This document shows, in pieces, positions 8,801-17,521 of a stretch of 64,000 bases of DNA. The DNA is from Metabacillus fastidiosus NBRC 101226. GTDB taxonomy: Bacteria > Bacillota > Bacilli > Bacillales > Bacillaceae. The DNA lies in assembly GCF_001591625.1 (NCBI RefSeq), contig NZ_BCVG01000006.1, positions 1-64,000 on the forward strand. The letters run 5' to 3'. The notes below the pieces were generated by a model. It saw nothing but the letters and a program-made list of their open reading frames with translations, searched no databases and was not told the DNA's origin. Positions within the stretch are counted from its first letter, which is position 1, and each line of letters opens with the position of its first letter. The position numbers and the translations under genes were made by a program.

Positions 8801-8852
8801 AGAGGCAGTCTCGGCGAAGTGTATATCGTCAGGAGGCGGCCTCTTGTTTATT
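8801..8852 (+). terminator. Probable terminator
   Basis: Outer stem agaggc (8801-8806) with gcctct (8839-8844) and further pairing inside, followed by tgttta. The T run is short, so efficiency is uncertain. Confidence 0.5.
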
Positions 8853-9107
8853 AATAGATGCTTATATAAATAGGAATAAAGGCTGTATTCTATATAATTA
8901 GTTGTTATTAATTGGTGAAAATTGTATCATATACCATAAGGTGTAATGCTTTATTTGATATTTTCTGCCTAAGGATTAGGATGATAAAATATTCCTTTAT
9001 AAAGATTTATATAAGGATTTTAGTATTTCCATGTTATTTTAATACTATAAGAAATAATTCCATTCTTAACTAATCTCTACATCAATTGGGAAAGGTGTCA
9101 GCAAAAA
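8853..9107. other. Intergenic region before the GGDEF-EAL gene
   Basis: AT-rich sequence with no other gene. It must hold the promoter of the gene at 9108, but no single -35/-10 pair is convincing. Confidence 0.4.
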
Positions 9108-10703
9108 ATGAAAAAAATTTTTCAATTTCAAAAGGGCAATCGTTTATGGATACTTATTCTTGCTGTTATTATTATTCCTAATATTATCGAAGAATTCTTA
9201 ACTATGATCTTTCATTTTAAGTTTGACCACACGATATGGTATGAAGTTGTTGATACAGCAGTTGTGCTGGTGATAGCTACTCCAATTTTCTTGTACTTAA
9301 TTAAGAGGATGGATGGATATGCTAATCAATTAGAAGAACAATTGATTAAAAATTTGAAAATTACAAAACAGCTGCAAATAAAAAATGAGCAGCTTAATCA
9401 GCAGGCATATTATGATTATTTAACCGGACTTCCAAATCGATTTATGCTATTTGAAAATCTTAATAAATTAATAGAGGATATGGACAGTGAAAAGAAACAA
9501 ATAGCGGTGATGTTTATAGATCTGGACCGCTTTAAGACGATTAATGATACGATGGGACATATTTCTGGAGATTACCTTATCCAGCAGGTCGCAAAAAGAT
9601 TAAGAGATTCAATTCCTAAGAAGGATTTTGTTTATCGGCATGGGGGAGATGAGTTTATTATTCTATTAGAAGAAACGGATAAAGAGCAATATATAAAAAC
9701 TGCTTCTAGTATTCTAGAACTTTTTTCTTTGCCTTTTTCAATAAATAATGAGAGTCTGTTTACTACAGCCAGTATTGGAATAAGTATTTATCCATTCCAT
9801 GGTGAAGATGCGGAAACACTTATCAAGAATGCGGATACAGCAATGTATGAGGCAAAGGAAAGAGGTAAAAATACTTACCAGATATATAATGCAGATCCTG
9901 ATGATAAAATTATTAGAAGAATGAAGCTTGAAAATGGATTAAGGACTGTACTGGAAAACGATGAATTACGTGTTTATTATCAGCCGCAAGTTGATTTGCG
10001 AACTGGAAAAATTAAAGGTGTGGAAGCTTTATTAAGATGGATTCACCCTGAGTTAGGATTCATTCCTCCTGATGAATTTATTCCATTGGCAGAGGAAACA
10101 GGAGCTATTATTCCGATAGGGGAATGGGTGCTTGAAACAGCATGTAAACAAGCGAAACTATGGCAAATGTCCACAAATCCATCTTTATGTGTTTCTGTCA
10201 ATGTATCTATCCGCCAAATTAAAGAAGATAATTTTGTTGATGTTGTTGCAGAAATAGTGGAAAGAAGTGGGCTTGAACCTGCATATTTGGAATTAGAAAT
10301 TACTGAAACTCTTATGCAGAATATTGATGCGTCACTCACTGTTTTCAATCAATTAAAGAAGCTTGGTGTACAAATATCTATTGATGATTTTGGAACAGGC
10401 TATTCATCCTTAAGCCTGCTTGCCCATTTACCGATTGATTATTTGAAAATTGACCGTTCATTTACAAACGGAATGCTCGAGCACTCAAATACAATTTCAA
10501 TTGTAAAAACAATTATTAATATGGGACGTAATTTAAATCTTAAAATCGTTGCTGAAGGGATAGAGGAAGAAAGACAGGAGCTTTTCCTATCACAGTACGG
10601 TTGTCATATTGGACAGGGTTATTATTATAGCCGTCCTTTACCTGTAGAAGAATTAGATAAATTGCTGGAGGAACAGCATGAAGCTGTTTTTACAGCGTAT
10701 TAA
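9108..10703 (+). CDS. Membrane GGDEF-EAL protein (c-di-GMP synthesis and/or breakdown)
   Basis: Two membrane segments (about 10-32 and 45-64) are followed by a short coiled linker, a GGDEF domain and an EAL domain. The active-site GGDEF is intact at residues 179-183. The EAL signature is at 306-308 (GVEALLRW), and the other phosphodiesterase motifs are present (ELEITET, DDFGTGYSS, DYLKIDR, AEGIE). The usual RxxD inhibitory site upstream of GGDEF is not seen (PKKD in that place), so product feedback on a cyclase would be lost. The protein could be bifunctional or mainly a phosphodiesterase; sequence alone does not decide. It lies directly after the riboswitch-controlled gene and before the S-layer gene. 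Confidence 0.92.
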   Translation: MKKIFQFQKGNRLWILILAVIIIPNIIEEFLTMIFHFKFDHTIWYEVVDTAVVLVIATPIFLYLIKRMDGYANQLEEQLIKNLKITKQLQIKNEQLNQQAYYDYLTGLPNRFMLFENLNKLIEDMDSEKKQIAVMFIDLDRFKTINDTMGHISGDYLIQQVAKRLRDSIPKKDFVYRHGGDEFIILLEETDKEQYIKTASSILELFSLPFSINNESLFTTASIGISIYPFHGEDAETLIKNADTAMYEAKERGKNTYQIYNADPDDKIIRRMKLENGLRTVLENDELRVYYQPQVDLRTGKIKGVEALLRWIHPELGFIPPDEFIPLAEETGAIIPIGEWVLETACKQAKLWQMSTNPSLCVSVNVSIRQIKEDNFVDVVAEIVERSGLEPAYLELEITETLMQNIDASLTVFNQLKKLGVQISIDDFGTGYSSLSLLAHLPIDYLKIDRSFTNGMLEHSNTISIVKTIINMGRNLNLKIVAEGIEEERQELFLSQYGCHIGQGYYYSRPLPVEELDKLLEEQHEAVFTAY

Positions 10704-10712
10704 TATAAAAGT

Positions 10713-10748
10713 GAGGAACTGCGTTTATCCAGGCAGCTCCTCTTTTTT
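10713..10748 (+). terminator. Rho-independent terminator
   Basis: Stem gaggaactgc (10713-10722) with gcagctcctc (10733-10742), one mismatch, then six T. Confidence 0.9.
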
Positions 10749-11497
10749 ATTTATGCAGTTAATTTATTCATAAGTGTGGAGATTTGATATTTAAATAAGA
10801 AGAAAAATATAGAAAAGACTAGAAATGATAGATTCCCTTTATCTTAAAGAGACTTGAGTAATAGTTCCTCGCTTTTTCCCGTTTAAATATTTATCTTTTT
10901 ATTTTGTATGTTTCAGAGATTTGTTCAATTCCTTCTTTTTGACATATGTATCAATTTTTAAGTTGAGAATGACAAAACTATTTTTGTCACAATTAAACTA
11001 GCTTGTGACATTTTTTCCCTCCTTCTTTTGAATATCGTCATCCTTTGAGATGTTATTGGACTTATCTACATTCTTTTTCCGACTTTTTTTTTCCTCCTTT
11101 TTAGTTTGTTCATCGCTTTAGACGGATAATACCAAAGTAAGCCCACCTCTATAAAATTCCTTATTTTCAATTTATTTATAAAAAAATATAGCCGTTTTAT
11201 TACTTAAATAAAATATAATAACAAAAATGTAAATTATATAGGAGGGATGATAACTTAATAGATGGAAATGTTATGAATAATATCCCAGAATAAATATTTT
11301 ATGGTTCCATTTTCCTCATTTAAGATATATTAGGATAGTAAATATTTTCTAAAATGATAATTTTTTGGTATTAAAAAAATTTCAATTTAAAAATGGCATA
11401 TATTTCGCATTTTTGTTATTATTTATAGGGGTTCTATTAAAAGTGGTAAATATTACTGGTGAAAAGCCAAAAAAAGTATGATAGAATTCTAATTACA
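10749..11497. other. Long intergenic region upstream of the S-layer gene
   Basis: About 750 bases with no open frame of note. It contains the alternative hairpins at 10970-11016 and a strong ribosome-binding-like sequence (ggaggg, 11241-11246). Tiny frames follow that sequence: ATG ATA ACT TAA at 11247, and a four-codon frame at 11262-11276. A TATAAT lies at 11214-11219. Long untranslated leaders are common for S-layer genes, so part of this may be transcribed. Confidence 0.45.
10970..11016 (+). promoter_or_regulatory. Three-arm alternative hairpin, attenuator-like
   Basis: Arm 1 tgacaaaa (10970-10977) pairs with ttttgtca (10982-10989). The overlapping arm tgtcacaa (10985-10992) pairs instead with ttgtgaca (11003-11010), which is followed directly by six T. 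The second pairing looks like a terminator and the first would prevent it. Stems are only 8 bp and AT-rich, so chance is possible. Confidence 0.35.
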
Positions 11498-11526
11498 TTG
11501 ACAAGCAGTCATGTTTAATATTAATC
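11498..11526 (+). promoter_or_regulatory. Possible S-layer gene promoter (-35 TTGACA)
   Basis: A perfect TTGACA (11498-11503) is followed 17 bases on by ttaatc, a weak -10 that falls inside the inverted repeat at 11517-11545. The -35 is convincing and the -10 is not. Confidence 0.4.
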
Positions 11527-11545
11527 TTATGGTAAGATTAATATT
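11517..11545 (+). promoter_or_regulatory. Perfect 13-bp inverted repeat in the S-layer leader
   Basis: aatattaatctta (11517-11529) and taagattaatatt (11533-11545) are exact complements around a 3-base loop, ending 45 bases before the S-layer ATG. It could be a repressor operator overlapping the promoter. It could also be a 5' hairpin that stabilises a very abundant mRNA. No T run follows, so it is not a terminator. Confidence 0.65.
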
Positions 11546-11590
11546 ATGAAAAAGTAAAATTTTAGTATCTTGAGGGGAGAACATATACAC

Positions 11591-14398
11591 ATGTCTAAGA
11601 AAAAAGTTGCTAAACTTGGTCTTACTGCAGCTGTAGCTGCTACAACATTTGTCGCTGCAAATCCTGCTGATGCTGCTTCAGTTTCACAAGCAGAACAAGC
11701 TGTTAAAAAAGCAGAGCAAAATGCAAAGGGATTAGTTAAATTTTACAGCTCAGAAGATTTAAAAGTATCTGCAGAGTTCACAGCTTCTTACAACAACGTT
11801 AGAAAATTAATCAGCGATGCAAAAGCTCAATTAGCGAATTACAAAGGTAAAGATAAATCACAACTTGAAGCAATTCTTGCAAGTGCTGAAAACCATCAAG
11901 CAGCAGCTGCTCGTTATATTGATGCAGTAGGAATTCTTAATGGTAAATTAGTTGAATCTACAAAAGCGGTTTCAGCTTATATCAAATCACAAGAACTTAA
12001 TGCTGATACAGTTGCAGCATATGACACATTATCTGCAGAAATCAAAAAGGCAGAAGCTGTTATCGGTAAAGTTCGTGGTGCTCAAATTCGTAAAGCATTT
12101 AAAGACAGCTTCTTACTTGATGCAAAACTTACTCGTGAAGCATTAATCTATGAAGTTTCACAATACCAATTACTTAACCAAATCAATGAAAAACTTAAAG
12201 CTGAAAAAGTAGATCTTAAAGAAGTACAAGCAGACTTCGCTAAATTAGATCGTCTTAAAGAGCGCGCAGTAGACATCAAAAAAGCTGGAAAAGAATTATA
12301 TCCTGACAGAGACGATGTTTACCCAACACATACAGCTATCGAGCAACAACTTCGTAAGAGCGAAGCAGATGCTAAAGAAGCATATGTAGGGAAATTAGAT
12401 CCTGTGGTTGAGAGTGTAAGTGCAGTTAACGCTAAACAAATTGTTGTTACATTTAACAAATCAATTAAAAAATCAACTGTAATCTCAAATGATACTACAG
12501 GCGCTTTAGTTGCTAACACAATTTCTGTAAAACGTACTGTAACTGATTCTGTTGCAAATAAAAACGTTGACTATCCAACAACAGATACTGTAACAGGTTC
12601 TTTAAGTGAAGATGGAAAATCACTAACATTAACTGTAGATGCATCAACAGCTAAATATCTTGATGGAAGTTATTCAGTAACTGTTGCGAATTCAGTTAAA
12701 GCGACAGACGGTACTGCCGTTAAAGCATTTGCTGGTACTGTAAGTACTAAAGATGAAACAAAACCAGAAGTAACAGGTGTTACTTATGATACTATTACTG
12801 GTCAAGTAGAAGTAACTGTATCTGAGCCAATTACTGCAGTTCCAGAAGTCGTACGTGTTGATGGACAGCCTGTAACAACTCCAGTAACATTTGTAGCAAA
12901 TAAAAACCAAACAAAAGTTGTTTTTGCGAAACCAACTTCAGTTGATTCAGGAACTACAAAATCAGTTGAAATTTCAGGTGCAGTAGATGCAGCTGGAAAC
13001 ATTTTAACACGCTATACTGGAAATGTAACATTTACTGCTGATGCAGCTGCACCACAGGTAGAATCTATTACTCAATTAAGCTCTAATAAAGCAAAAATTG
13101 TATTTAGTAAAGCTCTTCCAACTGGTAGTGATGCAACAATTGATGGAGCAATCAATGTAATACTTGATGGTACTCCAATGGTTGCTGGTGATGTTACTGC
13201 TGCTCTGGATGCTGATGATAAATCTAACAGAACAGTAGTAGTAACACTTGCAGGCGGAGCTGCCCCAAATTACTTCTATGGTAACGCAAGTAGCAAAACT
13301 TTAACATTTGCTTTTGCTAACGAAGTAATTACGGATGTGTTCGGTAAAAAACTTGAATCTGTTACTAAAAATGTAACAATGACTAAAGACGTAACAGGTC
13401 CAAAAGTTGTTTCTGTTGCTCTTGCTGACAATAAAACTGATCTAGAAGTAACATTTGATGAAGAAGTTGCTGCAGCTGGTACAGTTGCTAATATCGTATT
13501 ACGTAAAGATGGTGTTGCATTAACTACTCCAGCTACAGCTACTCGTAAGGGTGCTACAAAGGGAGAAGAAAAAGTATTAGTTATCACTCCAGCTGCTGGT
13601 GATTTAGTAAATGGTAAGTTACCAAAAGGTGAATACAGTGTTCGTTTAGAAACTGGTGCAATTACTGATGCACACACTAATAAAAATAGCGCATCTACTA
13701 ACACAGTTTCTGTTGATGGAGATGCTGCAAAATTAACTGCATCATTTGCTAATGCTGGTGGTACACCAAATGAATTTGAAGTAACATACAGTGAAGATGT
13801 AGCTACTACATCAGCGTTAAACTTAGCTAACTATACTTTAGATGGTTCAGCATTACCAGCTGGTACTGATATTTACTTTAAAGCAGGTCAAGCTAACAGA
13901 GTAGTTGTAATTAAATTACCAAAAGAATCAATCAACATTGGTGCCCAAGCTGGAACTAACGCACGTTTAGGAGTAAATGGCGTTCAATCTAAATCAGGTG
14001 ATAAAACTGTAGAAGCTAAATCTGCAACTGTTTTAGTTGCTGATAATACAGCTGCGACAGTTCAAACTGCTCAATTAGTAGGTAGCAACGTATTAAAACT
14101 TACATTCAATGAGAATATTGACAATGCATTTGCTATTGCTGATTTAGAAATTAAATCTGATGCTGGAACTTTCGCTGTAAGTGATACTACAGCTACTGCG
14201 ACTAAGTCTGGTAAAGATTTAGTAATTACTTTCGCACCAGGAACAGTAGATAACTATGCTACTGTTGTTGCTGGAGCAAACTTAAAAGTTAAAACTCTTG
14301 ATACTGGTGCTGATACTACTGATGGTTTAACTGGTACACTTGTTGATGCAAACGGTTATGCTGTTAAAGCTGGAGTACAAGTTAACGTTTCAAAATAA
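11591..14398 (+). CDS. S-layer protein with SbsC-like SCWP-binding domain and Ig-like repeats
   Basis: The 935-residue protein has a signal peptide (about 1-29, ending PADAA). Residues about 30-265 form an alpha-helical domain with AARYIDAV, TREALIYEVSQY and RLKERAVDIK, like the N-terminal polymer-binding domain of Geobacillus stearothermophilus SbsC. From about 268 to the end, about six beta-sandwich repeats begin with phrases such as PVVESVSAVNAKQIVVTF and GPKVVSVAL. There are no SLH domains and I see no cysteine. Codons are strongly biased and the low-complexity Ala/Thr/Val content suits a lattice protein. ATG 11591 with gaggggag 10 bases upstream is the start; the in-frame TTG at 11570 lies before that site. 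The known SbsC fold suggests that the helical part holds the cell wall polymer and the rest builds the lattice. It is probably exported with SecA2/SlaP (27.2-30.4 kb). Confidence 0.9.
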   Translation: MSKKKVAKLGLTAAVAATTFVAANPADAASVSQAEQAVKKAEQNAKGLVKFYSSEDLKVSAEFTASYNNVRKLISDAKAQLANYKGKDKSQLEAILASAENHQAAAARYIDAVGILNGKLVESTKAVSAYIKSQELNADTVAAYDTLSAEIKKAEAVIGKVRGAQIRKAFKDSFLLDAKLTREALIYEVSQYQLLNQINEKLKAEKVDLKEVQADFAKLDRLKERAVDIKKAGKELYPDRDDVYPTHTAIEQQLRKSEADAKEAYVGKLDPVVESVSAVNAKQIVVTFNKSIKKSTVISNDTTGALVANTISVKRTVTDSVANKNVDYPTTDTVTGSLSEDGKSLTLTVDASTAKYLDGSYSVTVANSVKATDGTAVKAFAGTVSTKDETKPEVTGVTYDTITGQVEVTVSEPITAVPEVVRVDGQPVTTPVTFVANKNQTKVVFAKPTSVDSGTTKSVEISGAVDAAGNILTRYTGNVTFTADAAAPQVESITQLSSNKAKIVFSKALPTGSDATIDGAINVILDGTPMVAGDVTAALDADDKSNRTVVVTLAGGAAPNYFYGNASSKTLTFAFANEVITDVFGKKLESVTKNVTMTKDVTGPKVVSVALADNKTDLEVTFDEEVAAAGTVANIVLRKDGVALTTPATATRKGATKGEEKVLVITPAAGDLVNGKLPKGEYSVRLETGAITDAHTNKNSASTNTVSVDGDAAKLTASFANAGGTPNEFEVTYSEDVATTSALNLANYTLDGSALPAGTDIYFKAGQANRVVVIKLPKESINIGAQAGTNARLGVNGVQSKSGDKTVEAKSATVLVADNTAATVQTAQLVGSNVLKLTFNENIDNAFAIADLEIKSDAGTFAVSDTTATATKSGKDLVITFAPGTVDNYATVVAGANLKVKTLDTGADTTDGLTGTLVDANGYAVKAGVQVNVSK

Positions 14399-14432
14399 TA
14401 AGCATACATTTATTATGATGTGAAATATGTTG

Positions 14433-14472
14433 AAAGCTCTGTTGAGAGAAATCTCTACAGAGCTTTTCTTTT
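14433..14472 (+). terminator. Rho-independent terminator of the S-layer gene
   Basis: A 10-bp perfect stem, aaagctctgt (14433-14442) with acagagcttt (14457-14466), with further gaga/tctc pairing inside and a T-rich tail. Confidence 0.93.
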
Positions 14473-14587
14473 GCTAGAAACCGAATTAAATAGAATAGTG
14501 AACATATATTATTTGTGTGATAAAGATATTCTAAGCCCTAATTCCTTTCAAGGAGTCAGGAGTATTTCTATTTGAAGAGGAAAATCG

Positions 14588-15094
14588 ATGAATCAATATG
14601 AAAAGCAGCAATCAGAACTACTAGAGAAAGGAGTAGAAAGAAAAAATCAGTTAGTCTAAAATTAGTGAAGGAATCAAGCATACTATCCAAGGACCATTGT
14701 GTGAAAGTCTCGAGTATGATTATCAATTACAGAAATAACTCGTATGAAAAGCAGATAGGGAATACTTTATAGTTGTATGTTTAGATATGAAGATCAACCG
14801 ACAGCTATCAAAGTTTGTGATATTGGAAGTCTGAATGCCAGCATCGTTCCTCCTAGGGAATGCCACAAACCAGTTGTTTTAGCAGCATTTATTTTAGTAG
14901 GACATAACGACCTATCTGGACAAGCAACATCATTAGGAGAAGCAGGGAAGATCATCAGCATTGATGTGCTCGATTACATCATTTTAGGGGATTGTACATT
15001 CGTTTTACTAAAACAAAAAGGTATATGTGAGGGAGCGAAGGAGAGAAGATATATTTATCGATTTGCTTGGCCAATGAAAAAGACTTTAGTATAG
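14588..15094 (+). pseudogene. radC-like (JAB/MPN family) pseudogene
   Basis: Fragments of a RadC-family protein appear in order but in different frames. These are MNQYEKQQSELLEKGVERKN then a stop, LVKESSIL, EYFIVVCLDMK, and DQPTAIKVCDIGSLNASIV to AGKIISIDVLDYIILGD. The frame changes between LDMK and DQPT near 14790. The metal-binding motif HNHPSG of active members reads HNDLSG. Intact plasmid- or phage-borne RadC relatives have about 150 residues in this order. The longest open piece begins at 14777, but that ATG is not a true start. This is a dead gene, probably from a past mobile element. Confidence 0.8.
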
Positions 15095-15298
15095 TAGTGC
15101 CACGAGGTGAAGTGAGTTATGAGGAATATGATTTCTATCATGAAGAACTAGATGGACTGCTCATTTCTGCTGAGCATCTAAAGAAGCTACTTAATCTGCT
15201 TGTTTTAGAAATAATCCTATGTAAATGAACAAGGTTATGAAGGGATTGCTGGGATGGTGGAGGAAGAGGTAACAAGAAGACTATTGTATGAAGTATAG
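15031..15298 (+). pseudogene. Decayed reading frame next to the radC remnant
   Basis: An open stretch without a start codon reads KIYLSICLANEKDFSIVV ... YHEELDGLLISAEHLKKLL and stops at 15228. In another frame the sequence continues plausibly as SYVNEQGYEGIAGMVEEEV to a stop at 15298. A single indel near 15210-15225 would join them. I do not recognise the family. It looks like a short accessory gene from the same lost element. Confidence 0.5.
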
Positions 15299-15479
15299 AT
15301 AAAGAATGGAAAGTAAATAGCCTATAACATAAACGTTGAATAAATATATTTAACAAATTTTTTTCAGAATCTGATGACAATCTTAATTAGGGAACAACCT
15401 GAAAAGGTAAATGTAATGAATGATAAAAAATAAAGATACTTTTAGTATATAAAACTGATAGTATTATTATATAACTATC

Positions 15480-15736
15480 GTAATAAGGAAGAGTGAAAAA
15501 ATGAATCAAAATCATACATAAAAGGCTATCGATGTAGAACAGCATACATTAATAGCTTTTTCTATTCTAAGAGATCATATTTGCATCTAGACAACTTTTC
15601 AAACTGGCTCTTTACAGAATATAAAGCGATCAAAACAGTTGAGTCATCTGTAAATGACATGAAAAGATTTCAATCCTGTTTATATGAAGAAGCTCATTTA
15701 CTCTTTAGTCAATTTTGTTGCCTCTATAATCAATAA
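15480..15736 (+). pseudogene. Decayed reading frame of unknown function
   Basis: A stop-to-stop frame of roughly 80 codons has no usable start. It reads KGYRCRTAYINSFF, DNFSNWLFTEYKAIKTVES and YEEAHLLFSQFCCLYNQ, which looks like real protein. An ATG in another frame, behind ggaagag, meets a stop after six codons. I take it for the remnant of a broken gene and cannot name it. Confidence 0.4.
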
Positions 15737-16248
15737 TAAAAGGATTAATAGTTTAAAAGGTTATAATACTATCTAAAATTATCGATGAGGAAATGGGTAT
15801 TCATCCGTTTAAAGAAAGGTATAATTAAATGTTTACTAAACATGAATATTTTGATGGTCAATGTCCTATCGAAAGAACAGACAGGAAAGTTACTCTCTTA
15901 TATTAATAACAGAAATAAATTGATTACATATTTTCTTTATAAATATGGGTATTAGACTAAACAAACTAGTCAGAATCAAAATATCTACTTTGTAATAATT
16001 TAACTCAACACTATCATTAAAAGATAAAAGAAACATATAATAATTAAAGTTAGTAGAAGCTATTTAATTAGTTTTTAAGATTGTTCAAAAATATGAAACT
16101 CAAATTACATTCTCCATCTAATTTCCACAATTTCCGAGGAAATAATTACATATTCTTTCCTATTATTCATTGATAATTGTCCAACATAAAAAATATTTGA
16201 AATTACTTGCAATTTTATGTGAAAAACTCCCTTATTTTCGAATAAATT
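15737..16248. other. AT-rich region without genes
   Basis: Only a 25-codon frame at 15829-15906 behind aaaggt is visible, and it is too short to defend. The rest is AT-rich decay. Confidence 0.45.
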
Positions 16249-16278
16249 TTGACGTGTTTTAGGGAAATTTGTTATATT
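16249..16278 (+). promoter_or_regulatory. Sigma-A promoter of the lipoprotein gene
   Basis: TTGACG (16249-16254), an 18-base spacer, and TATATT (16273-16278). It lies 22 bases before the GTG start, leaving a short leader that contains aaaggaggag. Confidence 0.65.
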
Positions 16279-16300
16279 CAAGAGAAAGGAGGAGATTCAT

Positions 16301-16987
16301 GTGAAACTAGTAAAAAGTCTTTTTGTTTTTTCTTTGCTTTTCTTCATCATCGCATGTAGTAATGATGCAGGGACTGTGAAGAAGGAGGAAGAAGAGAAAA
16401 ACGTTACAGAACAAGAACAACCTGCTGAAACTGAGACAAAAACAGACACAGAAACAGAAACTGAGGTAGAAACAGATACAGAAACTGTTGCCAAAGAAGA
16501 TAGTAAGGTTGACGAAGTAGAAAAGCCGAAAACTACTGAAGTAAAGACGATGACAGCTATTTATGTGGGACAGGTTGATCCGCATACGATTGAAGTAGCA
16601 GCAGAAGGTGAGACAATTAATTTACAAACAACAGAAGCTGATATAAATTTTGATGAATTTTCTGATGGTGATGAAGTAAAAATCCAATATTATAAAAATG
16701 AACAAGATCAATATATTTTAAAAAGTATGAAATTCAGTGTAGTGGAAGAAAAAAAGGAAGATAGCTCTAGCCCTGTAAAAGAAAGTCCAAAGGTTATTTC
16801 AACAGAAGCAACATATGTAGGTCAAGTTGATACTAGTACGATTGAAGTAACAGTCGATGGAGAAGCAATTAATCTGCAAACAACAGAAATTGATGTAAAC
16901 TTGGATGAAATCGAAGAAGGCAGCCAAGTTATGATTGCTTACTATCAAAATGAGGATGGCCAAAATATATTAAAAAGCATTGAATAA
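16301..16987 (+). CDS. Putative lipoprotein with two tandem 60-residue repeats
   Basis: The start is GTG 16301 behind the strong site aaaggaggag; the overlapping ATG at 16299 runs straight into a stop. A hydrophobic signal ends in a lipobox (IIAC, Cys19). It is followed by a Thr/Glu-rich low-complexity spacer (about 28-75) typical of a wall-crossing stalk. Two copies of a repeat follow (about 83-147 and 168-228). Both share the pattern YVGQVD..TIEV..(E/D)GE.INLQTTE.D and end in ILKS. The repeat suggests a small beta domain on the cell surface. No function is recognised. Confidence 0.8.
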   Translation: MKLVKSLFVFSLLFFIIACSNDAGTVKKEEEEKNVTEQEQPAETETKTDTETETEVETDTETVAKEDSKVDEVEKPKTTEVKTMTAIYVGQVDPHTIEVAAEGETINLQTTEADINFDEFSDGDEVKIQYYKNEQDQYILKSMKFSVVEEKKEDSSSPVKESPKVISTEATYVGQVDTSTIEVTVDGEAINLQTTEIDVNLDEIEEGSQVMIAYYQNEDGQNILKSIE

Positions 16988-17022
16988 AAAATAAACAGAA
17001 TTCTATGGACTTAATGATGCAT

Positions 17023-17122
17023 TTCTGTTTGACAAACATGAGAGCCTCCATTATTCTGGAGGCTCTCATGTTTGTCATGCACTTGTCTAAAAGAAAAAGG
17101 TCTTACTAATTGTCAAACAGAA
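17023..17122. repeat. 20-bp perfect palindrome inside a second, competing inverted repeat
   Basis: gacaaacatgagagcctcca (17031-17050) is the exact complement of 17057-17076 around a 6-base loop. A second pair, ttctgtttgaca (17023-17034) with tgtcaaacagaa (17111-17122), overlaps its left arm by four bases, so the two cannot both form fully. No T run follows the first hairpin. It may end the lipoprotein transcript, or be a small mobile or structured element. 17123-17500 holds no gene. Confidence 0.7.
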
Positions 17123-17521
17123 TCAAAGTCATAAATATGGTAAATATACCAAAAATATCTTAGTGAACCATATATTATGAAATATGGGAACAATGACTAT
17201 TCTATCATATTTATAAAGGAATAATATCGTTTTTTTCTCTAATTTGATAAATAAATTTCTTAATTTTTAAAATAAACCATTTTCTTCATTATATTTACTT
17301 ATTATTATAAGAAATATATTTGATTCAAGGTTAAAATTGCTAAATAGCTTATCTAGCATTTCTCAAACCAATAAATCACTGTATACATAAGATTAGATAA
17401 AAAAAGAAGGATCATTTGTGCTCCTATAATAAAATTTTTATAAAAAAGGTCTGAATGTAATGACTTAAAGATTTGAAAGTGTTACGATAAAAATGTGAAT
17501 AAAATCAAGGAGTAGTAAAAA

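Noticed and set aside
11591-14398. SLH-type S-layer anchoring
   Set aside because: No SLH motifs occur in the protein and no csaB-like pyruvyl transferase gene lies in the window. The N-terminal helical domain is SbsC-like.
14777-15094. An intact 105-residue gene
   Set aside because: Homologous RadC-like sequence continues upstream in other frames and the metal-binding motif is broken. It is the open part of a pseudogene.
16307-16585. Minus-strand frames opposite the lipoprotein gene at 16301
   Set aside because: They are low-complexity shadows of the Thr/Glu-rich stalk and lack start signals.
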